In this document: in pieces, positions 49,451-58,620 of the stretch
Position numbering within the stretch: position 1 is the stretch's first letter
Layout of the letters: every line of letters starts with the position of its first letter
Assembly: GCF_029223865.1 (NCBI RefSeq)
Contig: NZ_CP119520.1
Location: forward strand, 5,084,001-5,148,000
Reading direction: 5' to 3'
DNA: 64,000 nt
Source: Telluria mixta
Lineage (GTDB): Bacteria; Pseudomonadota; Gammaproteobacteria; Burkholderiales; Burkholderiaceae_D
The notes under the pieces: model-generated
The model's input: only the letters and a program-made list of their open reading frames with translations
Database searches by the model: none
What the model was told of the DNA's origin: nothing
Program-made: the position numbers and the translations under genes

Positions 49451-52400
49451 GCAAGACCATGATCCGACCCACACTCGCGCTGGCGCTGTCCGCGTGCCTC
49501 GCCGGCCTGCCCATCGTCGCGGCGGCGGACGACATCGACATCTTCACCGGCGCATCCGCCGGCAACAACATCAACCCGCGCATCCTGATCGTGCTCGACA
49601 ACACGTCGAACTGGGCCCGCCAGAGCCAGCAATGGCCGGGCGGCCTGCAGCAGGGCCAGTCGGAAGCGCGCGCGATCAGCAACCTGCTGACGACGCTGGA
49701 CAGCACGGTCAGCCTGGGCCTGATGGAATTCGTCACGGGCGGCAACGCCAACGACGACGGCGGCTTCATCCGCTCCGCGATCCGCCCGCTGGACAACTCG
49801 GCCAAGACGAGCTTCACGAGCCAGCTCTCGACCATCTACGACAACATCAATTCACCGAACGAGAAGCGCAATTCGCACACGCCGTACGGCGACCTGATGT
49901 ACGACGTCTATAACTACTTCGCGGGCGCCGACGCGTATTCGCCGGGCGGCGTCATCGCCAGCATTGCCGACGCCGCCGGCTACACGACGCCGTATTCGAC
50001 GTTCCGCTCGCCGCTGACAGCCGCGAACACGTGCGGCAAGAGCTTCGTGATCTTCATCGGCAACCCGAATGCTTCCGGGCCGGCCAGCGACACGGCGGCC
50101 AACACGGCCCTGCTCAACGGGCTGAACGGCAGCACCGTGAGCCAGCTCGGCCTGCCGAACTTCACGACGCAGAACGCGACGACGACCAGCAACCTGGGCG
50201 TCACCAACGCCTGCTACGCGAGCCCGGCGGCCGCGGCGGGCGAGGTGGACGCGTACGCGGCGCAGTGCGCGAGCTACACCGAGGGCTGCTCGATCGGCGC
50301 CGCGACGGCGAACGTGAATCCCATCGCCTGTCCGGCCGGCAGCCGGTCGTACACGGTGACGCAGTCCGTGTATCACCCGGCCACGACGAGCCCGGGCCAG
50401 CCCGTGCCGGGGACGGTCACGACGTCCACAGGGACGACGACCGGCTTTTACGCGACGGCGGGCGACGTCCCGGGGAGCGACCACGGCAACCTGACCTGCC
50501 CGGCCACGCAGACGACCACGAACGGCAACAGCACGACCACGACGACGTACAGCTGCTCGTACACGGTCGGCGCGCCGGTCGGCACCGCAACCACGGCGAC
50601 CGCCACCGCCACCGCCAGCCTGGATGCGAACAGCCGGGGCGCCGGCTGCTACACGGGCGTCGGCACCGCAGCCGGCAACTGGAACCCGGCGGCGACGACG
50701 GACTTCGGCGGCCTGTCTTGCCCGGCCAACAGCACCTGCACGTATTCCGGTGCACTGGCCAGCAACGCCAGCGGCTGCCAGGGCAGCGGCTACCGCCAGG
50801 TGAACGTCACCCAGACCGCGACGAGCAAGCGCCAGTACACGATCACGCAGACGGTGACGCCCACGTCGGTCAGCGACACGACGACGCCGGCCTACACGAC
50901 GACCACGAACCTGGGCATGACGTCGCAGTGCTATCCGACACCGCCGACGTCGACGCCGGACTACGCCGCGTCGTGCACCGGCACCAACATCAGCTGCACG
51001 TACAACAACACGCCCACCAGCACCACGCTGGCATCCTGCCCGGCCGGCACGAGCGCCTATAACATCGTCGGGACGAACATCGTGCTGACCGACGTCCCGA
51101 CCGGGACTACGTCGACCGACACCGGCCCGCGCAACGCCGACGAATGGTCGCGCCTGCTGCACGACAAGGGCGTCCCCGTCACCGGGTCGACCGTGCGGTC
51201 GCCCGTGACGACGTACACGATCGACGTCTACAACGCCCAGCCGAACGCCACCCACACGGCCCTGCTGATGAGCATGGCCAAGGCCGGCGGCGGCAAGTAT
51301 TTCGCCGCGAAGAACGAGCAGGCGATCCTCGACGCGCTGCGCCAGATCATCATCGAGATCCAGGCCGTGAACACGACGTTCGCCTCGACCAGCCTGCCGG
51401 TCAACGCCACGAACCGGTCGCAGAACGAGAACCAGGTCTTCATCGGCATGTTCCGCCCCGACCCGGACGCGAAGCCGCGCTGGTTCGGCAACCTCAAGCG
51501 CTACCAGCTGATCGCCAGCGGCGCCAACATCGAGCTGGGCGACGTCAACGGCAAGATCGCCGTCAACACGCTGACCGGCTTCGTCACGCCGTGCGCGGCG
51601 AGCTACTGGACGTCGGATTCGGGCACGTACTGGAGCGGCCTCGGTATCAACCCCGACCCGTCCGGCGCCTGCGCACCGGACGGCGTGAGCCCGTACTCCG
51701 ACCTGCCGGACGGCCCGCAGGTGGAAAAGGGCGGCGCGGCCGAGATCCTGAGGCAGGGTAACGTGGCCGGCGCGTGGAGCGGCAACCAGGCCGTCAACCG
51801 CAACATGCTGACGCTGTCGGGCACGACGCTGGCCACGTTCAACACGGCCAATACGGGCCTGTCCGCGAACCTCGTCAACTTCATCCAGGGCGCGGACGTC
51901 AACAACGAAAAGGGCGCCGGCGCCACGACGACGACGCGGCCTTCGATCCACGGCGACGTGATCCACTCGCGCCCGCTGCCCGTGAACTTTGGCGGCACGA
52001 CCGGCGTGCGCGTGTTCTACGGCGCCAACGACGGCGCGCTGCACGCGGTGAGCGCCAATACCGGCGTCGAGACCTGGTCGTTCGTCGCACCCGAATTCTT
52101 CGGCCGCCTGCAGCGCCTGATGGACAATTCTCCGCTCGTTAGCTATCCGAACCTGAGCAGCGCGATCTCGCCGGCGCCGGCGCGCAAGGATTACTTCTTC
52201 GACGGCTCGATCGGCCTGTACCAGAACGCCGACAATTCGAGGGTGTGGATCTTCCCGTCGATGCGCCGGGGCGGGCGCATGCTGTACGGCCTGGACGTGA
52301 CGCATCCCGACCAGCCGGTGTACAAGTGGAAGGCCGGCTGCCCGAACCTGACCGACGACATCGGCTGCACGGCCGGGATGTCCGGCGTCGGCCAGACCTG

Positions 52401-53454
52401 GTCGACGCCGAACGTCGCCTTCATCAAGGGGTATTCGACGACGACGCCGGTGCTGGTCGTGGGCGGCGGCTACGATGCCTGCGAAGACGCCGACACGGCA
52501 TCGCCCGCATGCGGCAGCGGCAAGGGCCGCTTCGTGTACGTGCTGGACGCGAACACGGGCGCGGTGATCCGTTCGTTCCCGACCGACCGCGGCGTGGCGG
52601 CCGACGTGGCCCTCGTCGACGTCGACAACGACGGCTATCCCGACTATGCCTACGCGGCCGACCTGGGCGGCGGCATCTACCGCGTCGACTTCGTGGGCAG
52701 CTACGCCGGGCGCACGCCGCTCGCGGGCGACGCCTGGACGGCGCGCAAGGTCGCGTACACGACGGGTGCCGGCCGCAAGTTCCTGTTCACGCCCGCGCTG
52801 CTGGCCAGCCAGGGCAGGGTCTACGTGGCGCTGGGCAGCGGCGACCGCGAGCATCCGCTGCAGTCGCAATACCCGTACGCCAACGTGACGAACCGGTTCT
52901 ACGTCTACCTGGACGACCTGGCGGCGGCCTCCGGGACGCCCGCGACGAACATGGACGCCATGACGGACTACACGACGAACACGGACTGCGCCGCCGCGAA
53001 GGTATTGCCGAATTCGGGGACGAAGGGCTGGTTCATGGACCTGAACCAGTACGGCCAGGGCGAGCAGGTGGTGACGTCGGCGCTGATCGCGAGCGGCATG
53101 GTCACGTTCAGTACCAACCGTCCCGTGCCGCCCGATGCGGCGAGCTGTTCGACGTCGCTGGGCGAGGCGCGCGGCTACTGGGTCAACCTGCTGAACGGCT
53201 CCGGCGCCATCAACGTGCCGGGCCTGTGCGGCGGCGCGCGCTCGTCGGTCTTCGTGGGCGGCGGCCTGCCGCCGTCGCCGGTGAAGGCCAGCAGCGTGCC
53301 GATCGGCGGCAAGGCGGTGTCGGTCGTGCTGGGCGCGGTGCAGAAGGGCGGCGCGGCGTCGGCGGGGGCCAGCGTGTCGATCTCGCCGCAACGGATCCGA
53401 CCGGCGATCGCGCAGAAGCGCAAGCGGGTGTATACCTATACGGCGGGGGATTAA
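49447..53454 (+). CDS. pilY1: PilY1-like type IV pilus tip adhesin with Thr/Cys-rich insertion
   Basis: A 1335-residue exported protein (GTG start overlapping the pilX stop; ATG at 49459 is the alternative) with signal peptide ALALSACLAGLPIVAAA. A von Willebrand A-like domain begins near residue 40 (ILIVLDNTSNWARQ, a degenerate MIDAS) and resumes near 575-640 (AKAGGGKYFAAKNEQAILDAL). Between them lies a Thr/Ser/Cys-rich insertion of about 300 residues. The C-terminal PilC/PilY1 beta-propeller (about 800-1300) has the calcium loop DVDNDGYPD. It mediates adhesion, surface sensing and pilus extension control. Confidence 0.92.
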   Translation: MSKTMIRPTLALALSACLAGLPIVAAADDIDIFTGASAGNNINPRILIVLDNTSNWARQSQQWPGGLQQGQSEARAISNLLTTLDSTVSLGLMEFVTGGNANDDGGFIRSAIRPLDNSAKTSFTSQLSTIYDNINSPNEKRNSHTPYGDLMYDVYNYFAGADAYSPGGVIASIADAAGYTTPYSTFRSPLTAANTCGKSFVIFIGNPNASGPASDTAANTALLNGLNGSTVSQLGLPNFTTQNATTTSNLGVTNACYASPAAAAGEVDAYAAQCASYTEGCSIGAATANVNPIACPAGSRSYTVTQSVYHPATTSPGQPVPGTVTTSTGTTTGFYATAGDVPGSDHGNLTCPATQTTTNGNSTTTTTYSCSYTVGAPVGTATTATATATASLDANSRGAGCYTGVGTAAGNWNPAATTDFGGLSCPANSTCTYSGALASNASGCQGSGYRQVNVTQTATSKRQYTITQTVTPTSVSDTTTPAYTTTTNLGMTSQCYPTPPTSTPDYAASCTGTNISCTYNNTPTSTTLASCPAGTSAYNIVGTNIVLTDVPTGTTSTDTGPRNADEWSRLLHDKGVPVTGSTVRSPVTTYTIDVYNAQPNATHTALLMSMAKAGGGKYFAAKNEQAILDALRQIIIEIQAVNTTFASTSLPVNATNRSQNENQVFIGMFRPDPDAKPRWFGNLKRYQLIASGANIELGDVNGKIAVNTLTGFVTPCAASYWTSDSGTYWSGLGINPDPSGACAPDGVSPYSDLPDGPQVEKGGAAEILRQGNVAGAWSGNQAVNRNMLTLSGTTLATFNTANTGLSANLVNFIQGADVNNEKGAGATTTTRPSIHGDVIHSRPLPVNFGGTTGVRVFYGANDGALHAVSANTGVETWSFVAPEFFGRLQRLMDNSPLVSYPNLSSAISPAPARKDYFFDGSIGLYQNADNSRVWIFPSMRRGGRMLYGLDVTHPDQPVYKWKAGCPNLTDDIGCTAGMSGVGQTWSTPNVAFIKGYSTTTPVLVVGGGYDACEDADTASPACGSGKGRFVYVLDANTGAVIRSFPTDRGVAADVALVDVDNDGYPDYAYAADLGGGIYRVDFVGSYAGRTPLAGDAWTARKVAYTTGAGRKFLFTPALLASQGRVYVALGSGDREHPLQSQYPYANVTNRFYVYLDDLAAASGTPATNMDAMTDYTTNTDCAAAKVLPNSGTKGWFMDLNQYGQGEQVVTSALIASGMVTFSTNRPVPPDAASCSTSLGEARGYWVNLLNGSGAINVPGLCGGARSSVFVGGGLPPSPVKASSVPIGGKAVSVVLGAVQKGGAASAGASVSISPQRIRPAIAQKRKRVYTYTAGD

Positions 53455-53474
53455 CACGACGTCGTTCCTGCGCA

Positions 53475-53561
53475 GGCGGGATAGCGCCAGCGGCGCTATC
53501 CCGCCAAGTTCGATGCGTCGCGGCAGCGCTGGCAAAATTGGGTCCCCGCCTCCGCGGGGAC
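53475..53561. repeat. REP-like pair of palindromes after pilY1
   Basis: Two perfect hairpins lie in the 124-bp gap between convergent genes: GGCGGGATAGCGCC with its complement (53475-53505, 14-bp stem, AGC loop) and GTCCCCGC with GCGGGGAC (53542-53561, CTCC loop). Their outer flanks (ACGACGTCGTTCC and GGGGACGACGTT) are also roughly complementary. The make-up is that of a REP/BIME-type extragenic repeat; the first hairpin may also act as a bidirectional terminator. Confidence 0.6.
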
Positions 53562-53578
53562 GACGTTCGAACGCTAGC

Positions 53579-53938
53579 TCAACCGGCCTTCTCGACCGCC
53601 TTGACCATGCACTTCGACAGCTTGTCGAAGTGCGCCAGCGCCGCCTGCGTGAGCGTCACCTGCTTGCGCCGCGTGTCTTCGGTATCGGTCAGCATGATCC
53701 AGCCCTTTTCGCGCATCGACGTCAGGCGGCTGTGCACGGTGGCGGGGGCGCCGAGTTCCTTCTTGGCCATCATGTCGCGTACGCACAGGCGTTCGCCTTC
53801 CTGCATGGCGCGCGCGACGGTGCCGAGGATGCGTTCTTCCAGCGGGTCGAGCGAGGGGAGGGACGGCAACCCGCGCAAGGCTTCCGCAAGTTGCAGAAAG
53901 CGTAGATAGATGTCGGCGGGACGGTTAGATTTGCTCAT
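53579..53938 (-). CDS. MarR-like winged-helix regulator
   Basis: A 119-residue protein with a winged-helix core (about 30-105): LEERILGTVARAMQEGE, then the recognition segment GAPATVHSRLTSMREKGWIML and the wing TDTEDTRRKQVTLTQAA. It most resembles the MarR type, possibly dimerising through the C-terminal helix. The start MSKSNRP is chosen; an upstream Met lies before the promoter. A palindromic ATTATAAT seven bases upstream would place the transcription start at the ATG. It probably controls itself and the divergent membrane-protein gene 51 bases away. Confidence 0.8.
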   Translation of the reverse strand: MSKSNRPADIYLRFLQLAEALRGLPSLPSLDPLEERILGTVARAMQEGERLCVRDMMAKKELGAPATVHSRLTSMREKGWIMLTDTEDTRRKQVTLTQAALAHFDKLSKCMVKAVEKAG

Positions 53939-53944
53939 GCGCAG

Positions 53945-53952
53945 ATTATAAT
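53945..53952. promoter_or_regulatory. Palindromic ATTATAAT, possible shared -10 for divergent genes
   Basis: ATTATAAT contains TATAAT on both strands within the 51-bp gap of the MarR-like and membrane-protein genes. For the minus strand it implies a start of transcription at the MarR ATG (leaderless); for the plus strand a leader of about 30 bases. The -35 regions are poor on both strands. Confidence 0.4.
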
Positions 53953-53989
53953 GCGAGAGCCACACGAACTCCATTACCTACCGAGCATC

Positions 53990-54598
53990 ATGCCATCCCC
54001 CTTAACTCCTGGTCACGGCGCCGGACCCGGCGTGTCCGAGCGCGCCCGTATCGCCTGCGCGAGCGTCGTCGGCTCGGTGGTGTTCTATCTCCTCCTGGCG
54101 CGGTTGCAGGACTGGGTGTTCCCCAACGTCGAGTTCATGCGCGGGGTGGGCTGGATCTACCTGCCGGCGGGCGCGCGGCTGCTGTGCCCATTGCTGCTGG
54201 GCTTGCCGGGTGCGGTCGGCGTTCTGGTCGGGTCGTGGTGCGAGTGCTTCTTCCACCTGTATCCGGACGACCCGTTGCGCTCGTTCGCGGGCGGCATCAG
54301 CTCGGCCCTCGCGCCCTACCTGGTGTATGTGTTCGCGCTGCGCGTGCTGGGGATGCAGGCGTCGCTGTCGAACCTGACGTCGCGCCGCCTGCTGCTGCTC
54401 GTGCCGCTGTTCGGCGTGGCCAGCCCGCTGATGCACCACCTGTGGTTCTGGCTCCATGGCGACCAGGTCGACCTTGCGCAGGGCTTCGCCGTCATGGCGG
54501 CCGGCGACATGCTGGGCGCGCTCGTCGTCCTGTACGCACTGAAGGGCATGCTGGGGCTGCTGCCCACGCCGGCTCCCCGCCGCAACGATCTTTCATGA
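53990..54598 (+). CDS. Integral membrane protein, unknown function
   Basis: A 202-residue protein with about five membrane helices (near 25-45, 55-75, 78-95, 105-130, 140-160, 175-195), with helices rich in Leu/Ala/Gly and motifs LPAGARLLCPLLLGLPGAVG. The pattern of helices recalls MASE1-type sensory membrane domains but there is no output domain attached. It is divergent from the MarR-like gene, which may regulate it. ATG 53990 was preferred; another in-frame ATG lies at 53951 within the promoter region. Function unknown. Confidence 0.72.
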   Translation: MPSPLTPGHGAGPGVSERARIACASVVGSVVFYLLLARLQDWVFPNVEFMRGVGWIYLPAGARLLCPLLLGLPGAVGVLVGSWCECFFHLYPDDPLRSFAGGISSALAPYLVYVFALRVLGMQASLSNLTSRRLLLLVPLFGVASPLMHHLWFWLHGDQVDLAQGFAVMAAGDMLGALVVLYALKGMLGLLPTPAPRRNDLS

Positions 54599-54621
54599 CG
54601 CGCCGGACATGATTCCGCTGC

Positions 54622-54635
54622 GGATTCATGAATCC
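54622..54635. promoter_or_regulatory. 14-bp palindrome upstream of the alcohol dehydrogenase gene
   Basis: GGATTCATGAATCC is a perfect palindrome in the 138-bp gap before the dehydrogenase, 101 bp before its ATG. A second small hairpin (TCCCG/CGGGA) follows near 54666-54677. It could be the operator for the downstream LysR regulator (the TTCATGAA core fits a T-N11-A style dyad only loosely) or another factor. Confidence 0.3.
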
Positions 54636-54736
54636 AGTTCATAAGGTCAAGCAATCCCGGCCGGTCCCGTGCGGGAGGTTTGCCGTTACCATCGTCGGCC
54701 TGCGATGCAAACGACAACCTTACGAAAGGATCATCC

Positions 54737-55786
54737 ATGACCGTCAAGGCCTATGGCGCCCACGCCGCCGACCAACCGCTCGAATCCCTGGACATCACCC
54801 GCCGCGCACCTGGTCCGCACGACGTGCAGATCGAGATCGCCTATTGCGGCGTGTGCCACTCCGACCTGCACACGGTGAAGGCCGAGTGGGCCGGCACCCT
54901 GTATCCGTGCGTGCCGGGCCACGAGATCGTCGGTAAAGTCTCCGCCGTCGGCGCCCACGTGCAGGGTTTCAAGGAAGGCGACCTGGTCGGCGTCGGCTGC
55001 ATGGTCGACAGCTGCCGGCACTGCGCGGATTGCGAGGATGGCCTCGAAAACTATTGCGACGGCATGGTCGGCACGTACAACGGCCCGACGGCTGACGCAC
55101 CCGGCCACACGCTGGGCGGCTACGCCGAGCGCATCGTCGTGCACGAGCGCTACGTGCTGCGCGTGCGCCATCCGGAAGCGCAGCTCGCGGCCGTGGCGCC
55201 GCTGCTGTGCGCCGGCATCACGACCTACTCTCCGCTGCGCCACTGGAACGCGGGTCCCGGCAAGACGGTGGGCATCGTCGGCATCGGCGGCCTGGGCCAC
55301 ATGGGCATCAAGCTGGCCCGCGCGCTGGGCGCGCATGTCGTCGCCTTCACGACGTCCGAATCGAAGCGCGCGGACGCCGAGGCGCTGGGCGCGCACGAGG
55401 TGGTCGTGTCGCGCGACGCCGCCGCCATGGCCGCGCGGGCGAAGCGCCTGGACCTGATCGTCAACACGGTCGCCGCGCCGCACGACCTGGACGCCTGGCT
55501 GAACCTGCTCAAGCGCGACGGCACGATGGTGCTGGTCGGCGCGCCCGCGACGCCGCACCCGTCGCCGCAGGTGTTCAACCTGATCACGAAGCGCCGCGCG
55601 CTGGCCGGCTCGATGATCGGCGGGATCCCGGAAACCCAGGAGATGCTGGACTTCTGCGCGCAGCACGGCATCGTCGCCGACATCGAGATGATCCGGGCCG
55701 ACGAGATCAACGCCGCGTACGAACGCATGCTCGAGGGCGACGTGAAGTACCGCTTCGTGATCGACAACGCGACGCTGGGCGCCTGA
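54737..55786 (+). CDS. Zinc-dependent NADP(H) alcohol dehydrogenase (cinnamyl-alcohol/YahK type)
   Basis: A 349-residue medium-chain dehydrogenase that interconverts aldehydes and alcohols. Catalytic zinc ligands lie in CGVCHSDLH and VPGHEIVG; structural zinc is held by CRHCADCEDGLENYC (near 93-107). The nucleotide fold GIGGLGHMGIKLARALG is followed by FTTSESK, where Ser after the second strand favours NADPH. The family includes broad aldehyde reductases (YahK, YjgB). GAAAGGA precedes the ATG. The LysR gene follows after 14 bases. Confidence 0.92.
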   Translation: MTVKAYGAHAADQPLESLDITRRAPGPHDVQIEIAYCGVCHSDLHTVKAEWAGTLYPCVPGHEIVGKVSAVGAHVQGFKEGDLVGVGCMVDSCRHCADCEDGLENYCDGMVGTYNGPTADAPGHTLGGYAERIVVHERYVLRVRHPEAQLAAVAPLLCAGITTYSPLRHWNAGPGKTVGIVGIGGLGHMGIKLARALGAHVVAFTTSESKRADAEALGAHEVVVSRDAAAMAARAKRLDLIVNTVAAPHDLDAWLNLLKRDGTMVLVGAPATPHPSPQVFNLITKRRALAGSMIGGIPETQEMLDFCAQHGIVADIEMIRADEINAAYERMLEGDVKYRFVIDNATLGA

Positions 55787-55800
55787 TTTAGAATCGCGGC

Positions 55801-56691
55801 ATGGCACGCGATAACCTCAGCGACATCCTCGTCTTCCTCGCGGTCGCGCGCGAACGCAGTTTTACGCGCGCGGCCGTAAAACTGGGCATGACGCAGTCCG
55901 CCCTCAGCCACACGATCCGTGCATTGGAAGCGCGGCTGGGCGTGCGCCTGCTGACGCGCACGACGCGCAGCGTGTCGCCCACCGAGGCCGGCGAGCGCCT
56001 GCTGCAGAACGTGGCGCCGCGGCTGGAAGAGATCGACGCGGAGATCGCCGCCGTCAGCGAGCTCGGTGACCGGCCCGCCGGCACCGTCCGCATCACGGCG
56101 ACGGACCACGTCATCGACAACGTGCTGTGGCCGCGCCTCGCCGCCGTGCTGCCGCAGTACCCGGACATCCACCTCGAGATCAGTGCCGAATACCGCATGG
56201 TGGACGTGGCCGCGGAACGCTACGACATCGGCGTGCGCTGGGGCGACCAGGTCGAGAAGGACATGATCGCCGTGCGCCTCACGCCCGACACGCAGACGCT
56301 TGTCGTGGGCGCGCCCGGGTACTTCGCGCACCGCGCGGTGCCCGCATCCATCGACGACCTCATGAAGCACGAGTGCATCCGCCTGCGCCTCGCCGGCGGC
56401 GGCGTGTACGCGTGGGAGATGCTCGATCGCGGCGAAGCCGTCGACGTGCGCGTGCGCGGCCGCTATACGTTCAACGGCGTCTACCAGATGCTGAACGCGG
56501 CGCTGTCCGGCAGCGGCCTCGCCTACATGACCGAGGACATGGCGGCACCGCATGTGCAGGCCGGCCGCCTCGTCAGCGTGCTGGCGGACTGCTGTCCGAA
56601 ATTCCCCGGCCTGCATGCCTACTACCCGAGCCGGCGCCATGCGTCGCGCGCACTGGCCGTCGTGCTCGATGCGATCCGGCACAAGGACTGA
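55801..56691 (+). CDS. LysR-family transcription regulator
   Basis: A 296-residue regulator: winged helix (about 5-65; FLAVARERSFTRAAVKLGMTQSALSHTIRALEARLG) and a periplasmic-binding-like effector domain (92-290; DRPAGTVRITATDHVI, IGVRWGDQVEKDM). It belongs to the group with AraC-free, small-effector sensing near DhcR/AaeR. Lying directly downstream of the dehydrogenase on the same strand rather than divergent, it may be co-transcribed and regulate that gene in response to an aldehyde or aromatic compound; this is inference. Confidence 0.92.
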   Translation: MARDNLSDILVFLAVARERSFTRAAVKLGMTQSALSHTIRALEARLGVRLLTRTTRSVSPTEAGERLLQNVAPRLEEIDAEIAAVSELGDRPAGTVRITATDHVIDNVLWPRLAAVLPQYPDIHLEISAEYRMVDVAAERYDIGVRWGDQVEKDMIAVRLTPDTQTLVVGAPGYFAHRAVPASIDDLMKHECIRLRLAGGGVYAWEMLDRGEAVDVRVRGRYTFNGVYQMLNAALSGSGLAYMTEDMAAPHVQAGRLVSVLADCCPKFPGLHAYYPSRRHASRALAVVLDAIRHKD

Positions 56692-56828
56692 TTTCTGCTG
56701 GGATTTTTCGTGCATACCATATCTCCGAAGAGGCCGGCGCACGGTTGAACCGAATACCTGAACGGATGGCCGGGATGTTCTAGAATGGGTCGCCTGCGGT
56801 GCCTGTCGCACGCCGCATGGAGGACCGC

Positions 56829-58607
56829 ATGGACCTGCTCGAGGCAATCAACGACCCCGCCGCATTGCGTGCGCTGCCCCGCGCGCGCCTGGAGCCGCTG
56901 GCGCGCCAGCTGCGCCGCTTCCTGGTCGACACGGTGGCGCGCACCGGCGGCCATCTCGCGTCGAACCTGGGGACAGTCGAACTGACGATCGCGCTGCACT
57001 ACGTGTTCGCCACGCCGCGCGACCGCATCGTGTGGGACGTCGGCCACCAGAGCTATGGCCACAAGGTGCTGACGGGGCGTCGGGCGCAGATGCACACGTT
57101 GCGCCAGGCCGGCGGTCTCTCGGGCTTCCCGCGCCGCTGCGAGAGCGTGCACGACTGCTTCGGCACGGCGCATTCGTCGACGGCGTTGTCCGCCGCGCTC
57201 GGCATGGCGCTGGCCGCGAAGCTGCAGGGCGATGATCGCCATGTCGTGGCCGTCTGCGGCGATGGCGCGCTGTCCGCCGGCATGGCGTTCGAAGCGCTGA
57301 ACAACGCCGGTATCGACCCTGCGCTGCGCCTGCTCGTCGTCGTCAATCACAACGGCATGTCCATTTCTCCCGCCGTGGGCGCGCTGGACCGTCACTTGTC
57401 CGATCTGGCATCCGGCCGCGTGCGCCCGGGCGCATCGCTGTTCGAGGCGCTCGGCCTGGCGTACTCGGGCCCGGTCGACGGCCACGATCTCGATGCCCTG
57501 GTTCCCGCGCTGGAGGCCGCCCGGCGGCGCACGGGCCCGCAGGTGCTGCACGTCGTCACGCGCAAAGGCAAGGGCTATGCGCGCGCGGAAGCGGCGCCCA
57601 CCCTGTACCACGGTACCGGCCGCTTCGATCCCGGGAAGGGCCTGCCGGACGGCGCGCGCGGCCGACCCGCGTACACGGACGTGTTCGGCGACTGGCTGTG
57701 CGACATGGCCGCGCACGACCCGCGCCTCGTCGGCATCACACCCGCCATGCGCGAAGGCTCCGGCCTCGTGCGCTTCGCCCAGCGCTTTCCCGACCGCTAT
57801 GTCGACGTCGGCATCGCCGAACAGCATGCGCTCACGTTCGCGGGCGGCCTCGCCGTCGACGGGATGAAACCCGTCGTCGCCATCTATTCCACGTTCCTGC
57901 AACGTGCCTACGACCAGTTGATCCACGACGTCGCGCGGCAACACCTGGACGTGACGTTCGCGATCGACCGTGCCGGCCTCGTCGGCGCGGACGGCGCCAC
58001 GCATGCGGGCAACTACGACATCGCCTACCTGCGCTGTGTGCCGAACATGGTCGTGATGGCGGCGTCCGACGAAGCCGAGTGCCGGCGCATGCTGACGACC
58101 GCCTACCGCCATCCCGGCCCGGCGGCCGTGCGCTATCCGCGCGGGCCGGGACCGGGCGTCGGGCCGGCACCGGACCTGGATGCCATTCCGTTCGGCCGCG
58201 GCGAGGTGCGCCGGCGCGGGTCCGGCATCGCGATCCTCGCGTTCGGGCCGATGCTGGCGCCGAGTCTCGACGCCGCGACGGAACTGGGGGCGACAGTCGC
58301 CAACATGCGCTTCGTGAAGCCGCTCGACGCCGACCTCGTGGCGGCGCTGGCGCGCGATCATGCGCAGCTCGTGACGGTCGAGGAGGGCGCCGTCATGGGC
58401 GGTGCGGGGGCGGCCGTGGCGGAGGCGCTGGCCGCCGCCGGCATCCAGCGGCCGCTGTTAATGCTGGGCCTGCCCGACATGTTCATCGAGCACGGCGACC
58501 CCGCCGCGCTGCTGGGCGCGGCCGGGCTCGACGCGGCCGGCATCGCGGGTGCCATCCGCCAGCTTTATCGTGCCGATGCGCCTTTGCTCGTAGCAAATAG
58601 TGATTAG
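56829..58607 (+). CDS. dxs: 1-Deoxy-D-xylulose-5-phosphate synthase (hopanoid-cluster copy)
   Basis: A 592-residue thiamine-diphosphate enzyme that condenses pyruvate and glyceraldehyde-3-phosphate as the first step of the MEP isoprenoid pathway. Signatures: [24 protein letters not shown], the thiamine motif [19 protein letters not shown], and DVGIAEQHA. It is slightly shorter than the housekeeping form (about 620). GGAGG six bases before ATG 56829 decides the start over upstream GTG/ATG codons. Being first in the hopanoid cluster, it probably boosts precursor supply; a second copy is expected elsewhere in the genome. Confidence 0.93.
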   Translation: MDLLEAINDPAALRALPRARLEPLARQLRRFLVDTVARTGGHLASNLGTVELTIALHYVFATPRDRIVWDVGHQSYGHKVLTGRRAQMHTLRQAGGLSGFPRRCESVHDCFGTAHSSTALSAALGMALAAKLQGDDRHVVAVCGDGALSAGMAFEALNNAGIDPALRLLVVVNHNGMSISPAVGALDRHLSDLASGRVRPGASLFEALGLAYSGPVDGHDLDALVPALEAARRRTGPQVLHVVTRKGKGYARAEAAPTLYHGTGRFDPGKGLPDGARGRPAYTDVFGDWLCDMAAHDPRLVGITPAMREGSGLVRFAQRFPDRYVDVGIAEQHALTFAGGLAVDGMKPVVAIYSTFLQRAYDQLIHDVARQHLDVTFAIDRAGLVGADGATHAGNYDIAYLRCVPNMVVMAASDEAECRRMLTTAYRHPGPAAVRYPRGPGPGVGPAPDLDAIPFGRGEVRRRGSGIAILAFGPMLAPSLDAATELGATVANMRFVKPLDADLVAALARDHAQLVTVEEGAVMGGAGAAVAEALAAAGIQRPLLMLGLPDMFIEHGDPAALLGAAGLDAAGIAGAIRQLYRADAPLLVANSD

Positions 58608-58620
58608 CTTGAGGTGCCCC

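Noticed and set aside
50500..50640. ACG/ACC trinucleotide tract as a CRISPR or satellite
   Set aside because: It lies inside the pilY1 frame and encodes Thr/Ala-rich sequence; no regular spacer-repeat structure.
49852..53535. 1227-codon open frame on the minus strand opposite pilY1
   Set aside because: It has an Arg/Ala/Gly-rich, low-complexity composition typical of antisense frames in high-GC coding DNA, no ribosome site and no domain; pilY1 on the plus strand has clear domains.
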